NCBI RefSeq assembly: GCF_900182565.1
Contig: NZ_FXTI01000004.1
Coordinates: 1 to 64,000 of the forward strand
Source: Melghirimyces algeriensis
Lineage (GTDB): Bacteria; Bacillota; Bacilli; Thermoactinomycetales; DSM-45169
Direction of reading: 5' to 3'
Length of the DNA: 64,000 bases
The translations under genes were made by a program, and so were the position numbers. Below, piece after piece: positions 40,114 through 48,149 of this stretch (position 1 is its first letter; the number at the start of each line of letters is the position of its first letter). Below the pieces are notes generated by a model that worked only from the letters and a program-made list of their open reading frames with translations, was not told the DNA's origin and did not search any database.

Positions 40114-40152
40114 TACGTAACCTCATAAAATGTGATGATGCCATTCAAGATT

Positions 40153-40180
40153 CAGGACACCCTTTTGGGTGTCCTTCTTT
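40153..40180 (+). terminator. ytxGH terminator
   Basis: GGACACCC, loop, GGGTGTCC, TTCTTTC. Confidence 0.75.
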
Positions 40181-40254
40181 CATGTTTAAGAGCATGTCTA
40201 TCTCCGTCTTCTTGTGCATATAGTGAAAAAACAAACCACAGGGCGGGGATTGAG

Positions 40255-40677
40255 ATGAGTAAAGCATTTGTTTTTGCACTATTGGCAGCGTTCAGTTTTG
40301 GGGTGGCACCTGTTTTTGAGAAGCTGGGTTTGGCTCGAACCCCACCTTCCTTTGCTCTCTTTTTGCGGGCAGCGGTCACAACGGTGTTTACTTCCATTTT
40401 TCTTTTTTTTGAATCCAAAAGTGGCAAACTATCATTGCCTGATTTCCATTCACTTGTACATATTTTACTGGGAGGTGTCTTTGGGGTCTTTATCGCCCAG
40501 TATTTTTATTTCAAGGCGCTTCAGTATGGGGATGTGGGTCAAGTGATGCCGGTAGTTGGCAGTTTTCCGGTCCTTGCATTTTTTCTGTCTGTGATTATTT
40601 TCGGAGAGTCTGTAACTGTGTCCAAAGTCATCGGAATTCTATTGGTGGTGGGAGGGGTCATCCTTCTGGGCGATTAG
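40255..40677 (+). CDS. EamA-type half-size transporter (DMT superfamily)
   Basis: Membrane protein of 140 residues with four to five helices, equal to a single EamA domain: FALLAAFSFGVAPVFEKLGL, the conserved FLFFESK, LLGGVFGVFIAQYFYFKALQYG and IGILLVVGGVILLG. Full-size family members have two such domains, so half-size ones act as dimers. Substrate unknown. ATG 40255 has GGGCGGGG upstream; the open frame begins 123 bases earlier, but that would run through the terminator of ytxH and is not used. Confidence 0.8.
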   Translation: MSKAFVFALLAAFSFGVAPVFEKLGLARTPPSFALFLRAAVTTVFTSIFLFFESKSGKLSLPDFHSLVHILLGGVFGVFIAQYFYFKALQYGDVGQVMPVVGSFPVLAFFLSVIIFGESVTVSKVIGILLVVGGVILLGD

Positions 40678-40823
40678 TTGCATATTCATCTATATTTGAA
40701 AGGAAACAGAAGAATGCGCTTCTGTGTGCTTGCCCAGACTCGTTTAATTGGGTTGTACTTTTTGTTTGAAAATGTTCTCCTGTATCTAGATAAAATGACG
40801 AAATGGGAAGCAGGAGGATCTTC

Positions 40824-41357
40824 ATGAGTGTTGATCGGACACAAAAAAAATCCATGACAGATGAGTTCTTGGAGCGTCTTCAGGAACATCGGAGGTATCT
40901 CTATCATATTGCATATCGCCTGACGGGTAACACAGAAGATGCCAAAGATCTGATGCAAGAGACTCTTTGGCAAGCTCATCGTAAGTCAAACAAATATGTT
41001 TATGAGAAATCGTTGAAGGCATGGCTTCGTACAATGATGACAAATCGCTTCCGAGATCAAAAAAGGAAAAAAAGTTTGAAACTGGTTGCCTTGGAAGACG
41101 CGTTTATACAGTCAGAGCCTCCCCATTCCGTGAGTAACTCTGTCGAGGAGCAAGTGGAACAGCGGATGATGTTGGAACAAGTCAAAGACGAAATCCAAGA
41201 TTTGCCTGATATCTACCGTCGGGTCGTTTTACTTCGGCATTTCCACGGCTATTCCTATTCGGAAATCAGTCAAGTCCTCGACATTCCGGAAGGGACGGTT
41301 AAGACACAATTATTCCGAGCCCGGAAGATGTTAAAAGAACGACTCTCCAAAAAGTAA
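40824..41357 (+). CDS. ECF-type RNA polymerase sigma factor
   Basis: Extracytoplasmic-function sigma factor of 177 residues. Region 2 (YLYHIAYRLTGNTEDAKDLMQETLWQAHR, with W-L-RTMMTNRFRDQ) and region 4 (DIYRRVVLLRHFHGYSYSEISQVLDIPEGTVKTQLFRARKML) are complete. The neighbouring zinc-finger anti-sigma gene starts 13 bases after its end, the usual pairing in which a membrane-bound regulator holds the sigma factor. ATG 40824 has AGGAGG eight bases upstream. It resembles the sigma-W group but the exact subgroup is not certain. Confidence 0.9.
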   Translation: MSVDRTQKKSMTDEFLERLQEHRRYLYHIAYRLTGNTEDAKDLMQETLWQAHRKSNKYVYEKSLKAWLRTMMTNRFRDQKRKKSLKLVALEDAFIQSEPPHSVSNSVEEQVEQRMMLEQVKDEIQDLPDIYRRVVLLRHFHGYSYSEISQVLDIPEGTVKTQLFRARKMLKERLSKK

Positions 41358-41370
41358 GGGGATCAAATGA

Positions 41371-42120
41371 ATGTCTTCTTCTTGCAAGGATATGGATCAC
41401 CTGATTCAATTGTATGTGGATCAGGAGATTGAAATGGACGACCGCCAACGGCTGAAGGAACATGTGGAAACATGCAGTTCCTGCCGTAAAAACCTGTTGG
41501 AAATGCTGGACCTTGTCCAATCTTTGGAAGAGATCCGAAACCATCAGGAAAACCGTTCAAAGCCCATTACCCTGCTTAATTACGGGGTGAAATGGGTGGC
41601 GGTTTATGTTGCCATCATTTTTTTGGTTGCTTTTGTTCCTGGAGTGTTACAACATCGAAGTACAGAAGGGAATGAACTGGCAAACGATTCTGTTCCCTCC
41701 AATCCATCCCATTACGAAATGATGGTGTTGGCAACTCAGGCGGAAAAGCTTCATATTCCTGAGAGCGATTATGTTCATGTGACCACTCCCCAAAGCCTGA
41801 CAGCTGATGCGGATATTGAAACAGCACTCATTTATCCCAGTGCGTTGCCGTTTTTTGAAAAAAAGATGCAAGATTGGAATCGAGAAGCCATTAAGCGTTT
41901 TGTATTTGTTCGAATTCCGGACAATAAGACCCTTCAGACAATCTTGTCTCTGGCTGGATCGGATGTAAAGAAAACATCATTAGAAAAGCCCAGTTTTCCA
42001 ATGTCTATCATTTTAACTACAGGTGAAAAACCGAGTATGGAAATATTTTCCTTTCCTGAAAAGAAAAAAAATATCTCCCACTGGTTCGACAAAATGGCTA
42101 CAACCTCCGTTATTCATTAG
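41371..42120 (+). CDS. zinc-finger (zf-HC2) anti-sigma factor
   Basis: Membrane protein of 249 residues: an N-terminal anti-sigma zinc-finger domain with HVETCSSCRKNLLEML (HxxxCxxC), then one transmembrane helix (VAVYVAIIFLVAFVPG) and an extracytoplasmic domain of about 150 residues of no known fold. It is expected to bind the ECF sigma factor and release it on regulated proteolysis. ATG 41371 is preferred over the out-of-frame ATG at 41367. The extracellular sensor domain looks unlike RsiW. Confidence 0.85.
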   Translation: MSSSCKDMDHLIQLYVDQEIEMDDRQRLKEHVETCSSCRKNLLEMLDLVQSLEEIRNHQENRSKPITLLNYGVKWVAVYVAIIFLVAFVPGVLQHRSTEGNELANDSVPSNPSHYEMMVLATQAEKLHIPESDYVHVTTPQSLTADADIETALIYPSALPFFEKKMQDWNREAIKRFVFVRIPDNKTLQTILSLAGSDVKKTSLEKPSFPMSIILTTGEKPSMEIFSFPEKKKNISHWFDKMATTSVIH

Positions 42121-42148
42121 GAAAAGTTCGAAATAGCAAAAAAACCCC

Positions 42149-42177
42149 ATGACAGCTTTGCAAGTTTTCGATATAAT
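42149..42177 (+). promoter_or_regulatory. sigma-A promoter of aroA
   Basis: ATGACA (42149-42154), 17 bases, TATAAT (42172-42177). Confidence 0.75.
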
Positions 42178-42209
42178 AGTCGTCAAAACTTTGAGAGGGG
42201 ACTTCGAAG

Positions 42210-43304
42210 ATGAGTCGAGAATTGGATCAGTTACGAAAGCAAATTGATGAAGTGAATACAAAGCTGTTGGAACTGCTCAATCAACGGGCCCGATTGGCAC
42301 AATCAATCGGAGAAGTTAAAAAAAGTCAGGGAATCCATCGTTTTGATCCCGTTAGGGAGCGGGATATGCTGGATCGAATGACAAAATTGAATCCGGGACC
42401 TTTCGATAACGACACCATTCGACATTTATTTAAGCAAATCTTCAAAGCCTCTCTCGACTTACAGGAGAAGAATCATAAAAAAGCTCTTCTTGTCAGCCGC
42501 AAACAACAGCCCGATGATACAGTGGTTCATGTGGGAGATGTTCAGATTGGTGGTTATGAAAAGAACCTGATTGCCGGTCCTTGTTCGGTGGAATCGGAAG
42601 AACAGGTTCGAGAAGTTGCTCGTGCACTTAAACAACAGGGAATCCGTCTGTTGCGTGGAGGGGCCTTTAAACCACGGACATCCCCCTACGACTTTCAGGG
42701 AATCGGGGAAGAAGGGTTGCGGATTCTCAGAGAGGCTGCGGATGAATTTGATTTAAAGGTAATCAGTGAAATTGTGAATCCTTCTGATATTGACTTGGCA
42801 GAGCGTTATATTGATGTGATCCAAATCGGTGCACGAAATATGCAAAACTTTGAGCTTTTAAAAGCTGCAGGTTCCTCCCGTCTTCCCGTTTTTCTGAAAC
42901 GGGGAATGTCGGCAACGGTGGAAGAGTTTCTGTTTGCCGCTGAATACATTGTTTCCCGTGGAAACAGCCAAGTGATGCTTTGTGAGCGCGGAATTCGCAC
43001 ATATGAAAAATGGACTCGGAACACCTTGGATATCTCCGCTGTTCCTCTGTTGAAGCAGGAAAGTCATTTGCCGGTTTTTGTGGATATCACCCATTCGACG
43101 GGTCGTCGGGATATTCAATTGCCGGTGGCAAAAGCGGCATTAGCTGCTGGGGCAGACGGTTTAATGCTGGAAGTTCACCCGGACCCCTCAGTGGCATTGT
43201 CAGATGCCAATCAACAAATCGACATTGCGCAGTTTGAGAAGTTCATGGATGAAATCCGTCAAAGCGGTTTGTTCCAATTCACAGAACCTGTTCCTGAAGT
43301 ATAA
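42210..43304 (+). CDS. aroA: bifunctional chorismate mutase/DAHP synthase
   Basis: First enzyme of the shikimate pathway with a fused regulatory chorismate mutase. Residues 1-85 form the AroQ-type mutase (LDQLRKQIDEVNTKLLELLNQRARLAQSIGEVK). From about residue 110 on is the type I-beta DAHP synthase barrel, with IAGPCSVES, LRGGAFKPRTSPYDFQG, VFLKRGMSATVEE and the C-terminal ADGLMLEVHPDP. Sensitivity to prephenate and chorismate is known for this class. ATG 42210 has GAGAGGGG upstream. In Bacillus aroA is immediately followed by ccpA; here an IS element and a repeat lie between. Confidence 0.95.
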   Translation: MSRELDQLRKQIDEVNTKLLELLNQRARLAQSIGEVKKSQGIHRFDPVRERDMLDRMTKLNPGPFDNDTIRHLFKQIFKASLDLQEKNHKKALLVSRKQQPDDTVVHVGDVQIGGYEKNLIAGPCSVESEEQVREVARALKQQGIRLLRGGAFKPRTSPYDFQGIGEEGLRILREAADEFDLKVISEIVNPSDIDLAERYIDVIQIGARNMQNFELLKAAGSSRLPVFLKRGMSATVEEFLFAAEYIVSRGNSQVMLCERGIRTYEKWTRNTLDISAVPLLKQESHLPVFVDITHSTGRRDIQLPVAKAALAAGADGLMLEVHPDPSVALSDANQQIDIAQFEKFMDEIRQSGLFQFTEPVPEV

Positions 43305-43315
43305 AGCGATTTTCG

Positions 43316-43335
43316 ACCGGTGTATTTACACCGGT
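43316..43335. repeat. perfect palindrome after aroA
   Basis: ACCGGTGTA-TT-TACACCGGT, a 9-bp stem shortly after the aroA stop. No T-run follows on either strand, so it is not a clear terminator. Confidence 0.6.
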
Positions 43336-43373
43336 TGAGACTGTTGACAAAGAGAATAAGAGGAGGGATTTCC

Positions 43374-43476
43374 GGTGGAGCATCCTTTTCCGACGACCCA
43401 GCGGAACCCCTGGAGGTTCCAACCGTTTAGCGGACAACCTGCTTTTCCTTTTTGTCCGCTGGTTGGGATCGGAGGG
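43374..43476 (-). repeat. dispersed intergenic repeat, copy B
   Basis: Read on the minus strand it contains CCAACCAGC, TCCGCTAAACGGTTGG, GGTTCCGCTGGGTCGTCGG and GGAAAAGGATG-TCCACC, matching copy C (50073-50172) almost block for block and copy A (20547-20610) less closely. The central part can fold (GGAACC, loop, GGTTCC). It lies just upstream of the IS element. Confidence 0.72.
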
Positions 43477-43725
43477 GATGAAGCGGACTCACTTCACATC
43501 TTTGTTGGAGGAAAGAGATGCGGAAACGGAAAGCACCCCTTCATCACTTTGTCATGAACCTCGATCGGTGTATTGTTTACAGAAAATGCTGTCTGAAAGC
43601 CCACGGTTTGAATCGTGGGATGAAAGACGGCGTTGCTCGGTAATCCCTTCAGGGGATTGCTTAGAGCAACAATTTTTTATCTTTAATTGTTGCAGTATAA
43701 CCATTAAACTGATACAATCCATCAT

Positions 43726-44124
43726 ATGGAACAAGAATATCGAAGAACGAAAACAACTGTATCTTTAATTAACTATCATTTTGTTTTCTGCCCACGTTAT
43801 CGAAGAAAAGTGTTAGTGAACCGAGTGGAAGAGCGATTCAGGCAGTTAGTAGAAGAAATTTGCCAAGAGAATCATTGGATCATTCTTGCTATGGAAGTGA
43901 TGCCTGATCATTGTCATTTGTTCTTGAATGCTCTTCCCTCTGATTCTCCATCGGATATTATGGCAAGAGTGAAAGGAGTGACTTCCAGACGATTAAGACA
44001 GGAATTTAAACACCTGTCTCATCTGCCAAGTCTTTGGACACGCTCTTTCTTCGTTAGTACAGCAGGGAGTGTATCCAGAGAAACAATCAAACACTATGTG
44101 GAATCTCAAAAGAAGAGGGGGTGA
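43726..44124 (+). CDS. tnpA: IS200/IS605 transposase TnpA (HUH/Y1)
   Basis: Single-strand transposase of 132 residues. The HUH motif is MPDHCHLFL (H-x-H) and the catalytic tyrosine is in IKHYVESQ; the N-terminal YHFVFCPRYRRKVL is typical. Length and motifs are complete, so the protein may be active and could mobilise the element and related hairpin ends. ATG 43726 lies after the left-end hairpin; no strong ribosome site is seen, which is common for these genes. The tnpB remnant starts four bases after its stop. Confidence 0.93.
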   Translation: MEQEYRRTKTTVSLINYHFVFCPRYRRKVLVNRVEERFRQLVEEICQENHWIILAMEVMPDHCHLFLNALPSDSPSDIMARVKGVTSRRLRQEFKHLSHLPSLWTRSFFVSTAGSVSRETIKHYVESQKKRG

Positions 44125-44128
44125 ATCA

Positions 44129-44500
44129 ATGCCGACGATCATACTAAGGCTGGAACTACATAAACCCATTCAAGCCAAACAGGATATGTATCAGCGAATG
44201 GCGGAAATAAACACAGCATTTGCTAACTGGCTACTTGTTCACCTCTGGGTGAATAGAAACCTTCATTCTTGGGCGTTCTATCAGTTAAAGGAGTTTATCC
44301 GGTACAAGGTAGAGATGGCGGACATCCGCTTTGAGGAAGTCAAAGCGGAGTATACCAGCCAAACTTGTAAATGTGATCATCGAGAGAAAGCCAACCGAAA
44401 GGGGCTCCGGTTTCAATGCAAACAGTGTGGATACACCTGTCATGCTGATTTGAATGGGGCGATCAACATCGGTAAGGCGATTTCGGGACTCGCCACCTAG
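44129..44500 (+). pseudogene. tnpB: tnpB with a large in-frame internal deletion
   Basis: The frame starts as an ordinary TnpB/OrfB (PTIILRLELHKPIQAKQDMY, INTAFANWLL) and continues without stop into the C-terminal part (FEEVKAEYTSQTCKCDHREK, then FQCKQCGYTCHADLNGAI). Together they give 123 residues instead of roughly 370-400, so the central part with the first two RuvC motifs is missing. The first zinc pair is C-K-C rather than CxxC, a further sign of decay. It cannot be an active nuclease. The right-end RNA region downstream is retained. Confidence 0.82.
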
Positions 44501-44798
44501 GGTACTGGTAACAGGTACGCCGCCCATGTGGGTACACGCCTAACTGCATGGGATGGGCTGATGAGACAGCCCTGAACTTGGGAGTTGTCCGAAACAGAAA
44601 TGGATTGAGGGTGCTAACTACCCAAGAATCCCACGGTTCAGCCATGTGGAGTCTCAAACCGGTTTTTATTGTTTTTAATGGGTAGACTATCTGTTGAGAA
44701 ATTGGATTTTTAATGAAAGCATCTTCTCTGCCTTTGCACGCTTAAAGAATTTATCGTATGCTTAAAAAATAGAAACCGAAACCAAATGGGTGTGAAAA

Positions 44799-45827
44799 AT
44801 GGGGAATAAAAAAGAGACGATTACAATTTATGATGTCGCCCGTGAATCAGGCGTTTCCATGGCTACTGTATCGCGGGTTGTCAATGGAAATCCTAATGTC
44901 AAGCCGGCTACTCGTAAAAAGGTGTTGGAAACCATCAGACGAATGGGATACCGTCCCAATGCGGTGGCTCGTGGGTTGGCCAGTAAGCGAACCACCACTG
45001 TAGGTGTGGTTATTCCTGATATTTCCTATGCATTTTTTGCTGAACTGGCGCGTGGGATCGAAGATATTGCCAATATGTATCATTATAATATTATCCTTTG
45101 TAACTCTGATTTAAAGAAAGAAAAAGAGTTGCAGTTAATTGAAGCCCTCTTGGAAAAACAGGTGGATGGTCTGCTGTTCCTGGGTGGGGAAGTGACAGAG
45201 GATCATCGACAATTCTTTTCTGGTGCGAATGTTCCAACCGTATTGGCGGCTACTCTGGATGAAAAGGAGAAAGATTGCCCCTATGTAACCATTGATCAGG
45301 TGCAGGCAGCCAAAGAAGCTACCCGTATTTTAATTCAGGAAGGTCATGAACGAATCGGATTTCTTGGAGGGCCTTTAACTGATCCGATCATGGGTTACCC
45401 ACGTTATCAAGGCTACAGGGAAGCGCTTGAAGAAGAGGGAATGGACTTTGATGAATCTTGGGTAAGAATGGGCAATTTCCGCTATCCATCAGGGTATCAG
45501 GAAGGCAAGGAAATGCTCCGGAATGAAAAAGCTCCTACCGCTATTTTCTGTGCCAATGATGAAATGGCAGTAGGCGCAATTCATGCAGCACAGGATTTGG
45601 GAAAAACGGTTCCGAAAGAGGTCTCCATTATTGGATTTGATAACATTCCGCTGGCATCCCAAGTACGTCCGCTTCTCTCAACGGTGGCTGTTCCCATGTA
45701 TGATATTGGAGCGGTGGCCATGCGTCTTTTAACCAAATACATGAATGACGAAACGATTGAAGAACATCAGGTTGTATTGCCGTATCGTTTGGAACTGAGG
45801 GATTCCACCCTGTTAAAGGAAGTTTGA
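44799..45827 (+). CDS. ccpA: catabolite control protein A
   Basis: LacI-family regulator of 342 residues that binds cre sites with HPr-Ser46-P when glucose is plentiful. The N-terminal helix-turn-helix is TIYDVARESGVSMATVSRVVNG, then the hinge RPNAVARGLASKRT, which fits CcpA and the cre site. The periplasmic-binding-like core follows, with FCANDEMAVGAIHAAQDLG and SIIGFDNIPLASQVRPLLSTV. ATG 44799 has only a weak ribosome site (GGGTGTG). A cre-like site lies in the acuA-acsA spacer of the same window. Confidence 0.94.
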   Translation: MGNKKETITIYDVARESGVSMATVSRVVNGNPNVKPATRKKVLETIRRMGYRPNAVARGLASKRTTTVGVVIPDISYAFFAELARGIEDIANMYHYNIILCNSDLKKEKELQLIEALLEKQVDGLLFLGGEVTEDHRQFFSGANVPTVLAATLDEKEKDCPYVTIDQVQAAKEATRILIQEGHERIGFLGGPLTDPIMGYPRYQGYREALEEEGMDFDESWVRMGNFRYPSGYQEGKEMLRNEKAPTAIFCANDEMAVGAIHAAQDLGKTVPKEVSIIGFDNIPLASQVRPLLSTVAVPMYDIGAVAMRLLTKYMNDETIEEHQVVLPYRLELRDSTLLKEV

Positions 45828-45892
45828 TCCCAGGTGCGATGGAGGTTGTTGCAACAAAGGTCACTCCCAAAAAATATATAGAGGAAATCAGT

Positions 45893-45920
45893 TGAAGCCG
45901 GGTTTGTGCCGGCTTTTTTT
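45893..45920 (+). terminator. ccpA terminator
   Basis: AAGCCGG, loop, CCGGCTTTTTTTGG. Confidence 0.88.
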
Positions 45921-45963
45921 GGGAGGTTTAAAAGTTAAATAATGGAATGAAAGGGTGATTTTT

Positions 45964-46641
45964 TTGATTTGTATTCTGGTTGTGGATGATGATCTGCATA
46001 TTCGAAAACTTGTAAGCCATCATTTGCACTTGGAAGGTTATATGGTGTTGGAAGCTTCTGATGGTGAAGAGGCGTCCAGGTGGTTGGATCAGGAAGAGAT
46101 CGAGTTAGCTATTGTGGATGTGATGATGCCCAATAAAGATGGATATCAATTGTGCAAAGAAATCCGTGAAGACTATGATCTGCCGGTGATTTTATTAACA
46201 GCAAAACATCAACTGCAAGATAAAGAGGAAGGTTATAAAGCCGGTACAGATGACTATCTGGTCAAGCCCTTTGAGCCCAAGGAACTGCTCTTTCGTATCA
46301 AGGCTCTTCTCCGTCGCTATCAGCGGGTGAGTGAAGATACGATTCATTTAAATGGAACCGTCATTGATCGAAAAAGCTATGAAGTGGATTGCAATGGACA
46401 AACACTTCTGTTGCCCTTGAAGGAGTTTGAACTGCTGTCCCAGTTGGGAAGTTATCCGGGACGCGTTTTCTCCAGAGAGGAGTTGATTCGTCTGGTGTGG
46501 GGAGCAGATTTTGAAGGGGATGATCGAACAGTGGATGTGCATATTAAGCGTCTAAGACAACGGTTTGCGAAACGAACGGAGGATTTTGCCATTCAGACGG
46601 TTCGGGGAGTCGGCTATAAACTGGAGGTTTTCAAAAAATGA
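45964..46641 (+). CDS. hssR: OmpR-family response regulator, HssR type
   Basis: Two-component regulator of 226 residues: receiver domain with D-D in ILVVDDDLHIRK, phosphoacceptor D in AIVDVMMPN and K in DYLVKPFEPKEL, then a winged-helix DNA-binding domain (REELIRLVWGADFEGDDRTVDVHIKRLR). Along the chain it resembles Staphylococcus HssR, which responds to haem. TTG 45964 has AAAGGGTGA six bases upstream. The histidine kinase overlaps it by four bases (ATGA). A direct repeat matching the HssR box lies before the efflux genes. Confidence 0.85.
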   Translation: MICILVVDDDLHIRKLVSHHLHLEGYMVLEASDGEEASRWLDQEEIELAIVDVMMPNKDGYQLCKEIREDYDLPVILLTAKHQLQDKEEGYKAGTDDYLVKPFEPKELLFRIKALLRRYQRVSEDTIHLNGTVIDRKSYEVDCNGQTLLLPLKEFELLSQLGSYPGRVFSREELIRLVWGADFEGDDRTVDVHIKRLRQRFAKRTEDFAIQTVRGVGYKLEVFKK

Positions 46642-48026
46642 AGTCTCTATATTTCCGCTTTGTAATGACAACGTTTGCAATTATGATTGTCAGTAGCTTA
46701 ATCGCCTTTTTTGTCTCCAATATATATTATCAGTTTGTTCTCAAACCTTATAACGATGAAAAAAATACGAAAATCGCGCAAGATGTGGTGGATACCTTTT
46801 ATAAGCAAGAACCCGCGATCAAACTGGATGATTATTTGGAAGGAATCGCCGGTTTAAGTTATCAGATGTATTTGGTAGATGAAAAAGGAAGGGGTACAGC
46901 CTATGGTACGGCTTATCGTGATTTGACATTGGATTCCAAAATCATTGAATCGGTTCAAAGAGGTAAGGTATATCATGGAATGGCGGAGTATCCCTTCGGA
47001 TTGTTTGTAACTGGATTTTTTGAAAATGAATTGGCGAACAGTATTGGTGTACCTATTCAAGCAGAAGGAAAACAGTATGCCCTGTTTCTCCGTCCCGATG
47101 TGGAAAAGCAATTTGGAGAAATGCGCTATTTTTTGGCGATTCAAGTTTTACTGACACTAGGTTTAAGCTTTTTGTTTGTGGCAGCTAGTACCCTTGAGAT
47201 TGTCCGGCCGATTCGCCGGTTGACAGAAGCAACGAAAAAGATTGCCAATGGAAACTACAATATTAAATTAAATATGACCCGGAAAGATGAAATTGGAAAT
47301 CTGGCTCATCATTTTTCAAATATGGCTAAAAGCTTGCATCGGTTGGAAGAGATGCGACAGGAGTTTGTTTCCAATGTTTCACATGAGATTCAGTCACCTC
47401 TTGCATCGATTCAAGGATTTTCGCAGACCTTGCGAACAGAGAAGATGGACAAAGAAGATCAGGAACAGTATTTGTCCATTATCGAGAATGAAAGCCGGCG
47501 GCTTTCCGCTTTGAGCAAGCAATTGTTGCTATTGGCATCACTGGATAAAGAAGAGGCTGCTTTGGATAAAACAGAATTTGATGTGGCGGAACAGATCAAA
47601 CAGGTGTTGCAGATGATGGAGTGGAGTTGGCGTCAAAAGGATCTGGCAGTCGAAATAAATCTTACTCCAACAAACATAAATGCTGATGCCAGCTTGCTTC
47701 ATCAGGTTTGGACCAATCTGATCAATAATGCGATTAAGTTTACGGATCATGGTGGGACACTTTCTGTTTCCAGTACTTACAACAAAGGTTATGCGGTTAT
47801 CAAAGTGAGGGACACAGGAATGGGAATCACTTCAGAGGATCTCCCTTATGTTTTTGACCGCTTTTATAAAGCGGATAAATCCAGAAGTCGCAAAAGCAAG
47901 GAGTCCAGCAGCGGATTGGGACTCTCCATCGTTAAAAAAATTGTTGATCTTCACGGTGGTATGATTTCTGTGGAAAGTGAGCCGGGGAAAGGTACAGAGT
48001 TTGTGGTGCAATTGCCGAGGAAGTAG
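46638..48026 (+). CDS. hssS: sensor histidine kinase, HssS type
   Basis: Membrane histidine kinase of 462 residues. Two membrane helices (about 8-28 and 165-185) frame an extracytoplasmic domain; VYHGMAEYPFGLFVTGFFENEL and SIGVPIQAEGKQYALFLRPD closely recall staphylococcal HssS. A HAMP linker follows, then HisKA with FVSNVSHEIQSPLASIQGF and HATPase with NLINNAIKFTDHGGTL, DTGMGITSEDLPYVFDRFYK and SGLGLSIVKKIV. It should sense haem or membrane damage by haem and phosphorylate HssR. Start ATG 46638 overlaps the regulator stop; GGAGG is about ten bases upstream. Confidence 0.86.
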   Translation: MKSLYFRFVMTTFAIMIVSSLIAFFVSNIYYQFVLKPYNDEKNTKIAQDVVDTFYKQEPAIKLDDYLEGIAGLSYQMYLVDEKGRGTAYGTAYRDLTLDSKIIESVQRGKVYHGMAEYPFGLFVTGFFENELANSIGVPIQAEGKQYALFLRPDVEKQFGEMRYFLAIQVLLTLGLSFLFVAASTLEIVRPIRRLTEATKKIANGNYNIKLNMTRKDEIGNLAHHFSNMAKSLHRLEEMRQEFVSNVSHEIQSPLASIQGFSQTLRTEKMDKEDQEQYLSIIENESRRLSALSKQLLLLASLDKEEAALDKTEFDVAEQIKQVLQMMEWSWRQKDLAVEINLTPTNINADASLLHQVWTNLINNAIKFTDHGGTLSVSSTYNKGYAVIKVRDTGMGITSEDLPYVFDRFYKADKSRSRKSKESSSGLGLSIVKKIVDLHGGMISVESEPGKGTEFVVQLPRK

Positions 48027-48052
48027 GCGAACAGGTATATCTGTCAATCATG

Positions 48053-48072
48053 GTTCATCTTCTGTTCACATA
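48053..48072 (+). promoter_or_regulatory. candidate HssR-binding direct repeat
   Basis: GTTCATCTT, two bases, GTTCACATA. The staphylococcal HssR box is a direct repeat GTTCATATT-N2-GTTCATATT; here the two halves match at 8 and 7 of 9 positions. It lies about 80 bases before hrtB, with a TATTAT-like -10 just downstream and no good -35, as expected for an activated promoter. Confidence 0.68.
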
Positions 48073-48149
48073 AGCGGTTTATATTATCCATACAAGGTGA
48101 CGGGGATGGAAATATAAACCCCGTGAAATTGGAAGGAGATGAACAAAGA

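Larger units (their letters stand above)
43581..44659 (+). mobile_element. IS200/IS605-family element with intact tnpA and deleted tnpB
   Basis: Left end: hairpin CCCACG, loop, CGTGGG at about 43600-43619, preceded by TTTAC (43576-43580), which would be the target motif. Right end: CCCACGG-...-CGTGG-type hairpin followed by GAGTCTCAAAC ending at 44659, parallel to the element at the left edge of the window. Between them lie tnpA and a shortened tnpB. The boundaries are inferred from the hairpins, since these elements do not duplicate the target. It separates aroA from ccpA. Confidence 0.72.

Noticed and set aside
43316..43335. Palindrome after aroA as a terminator
   Set aside because: Nine-bp perfect stem but no T-run on either strand.
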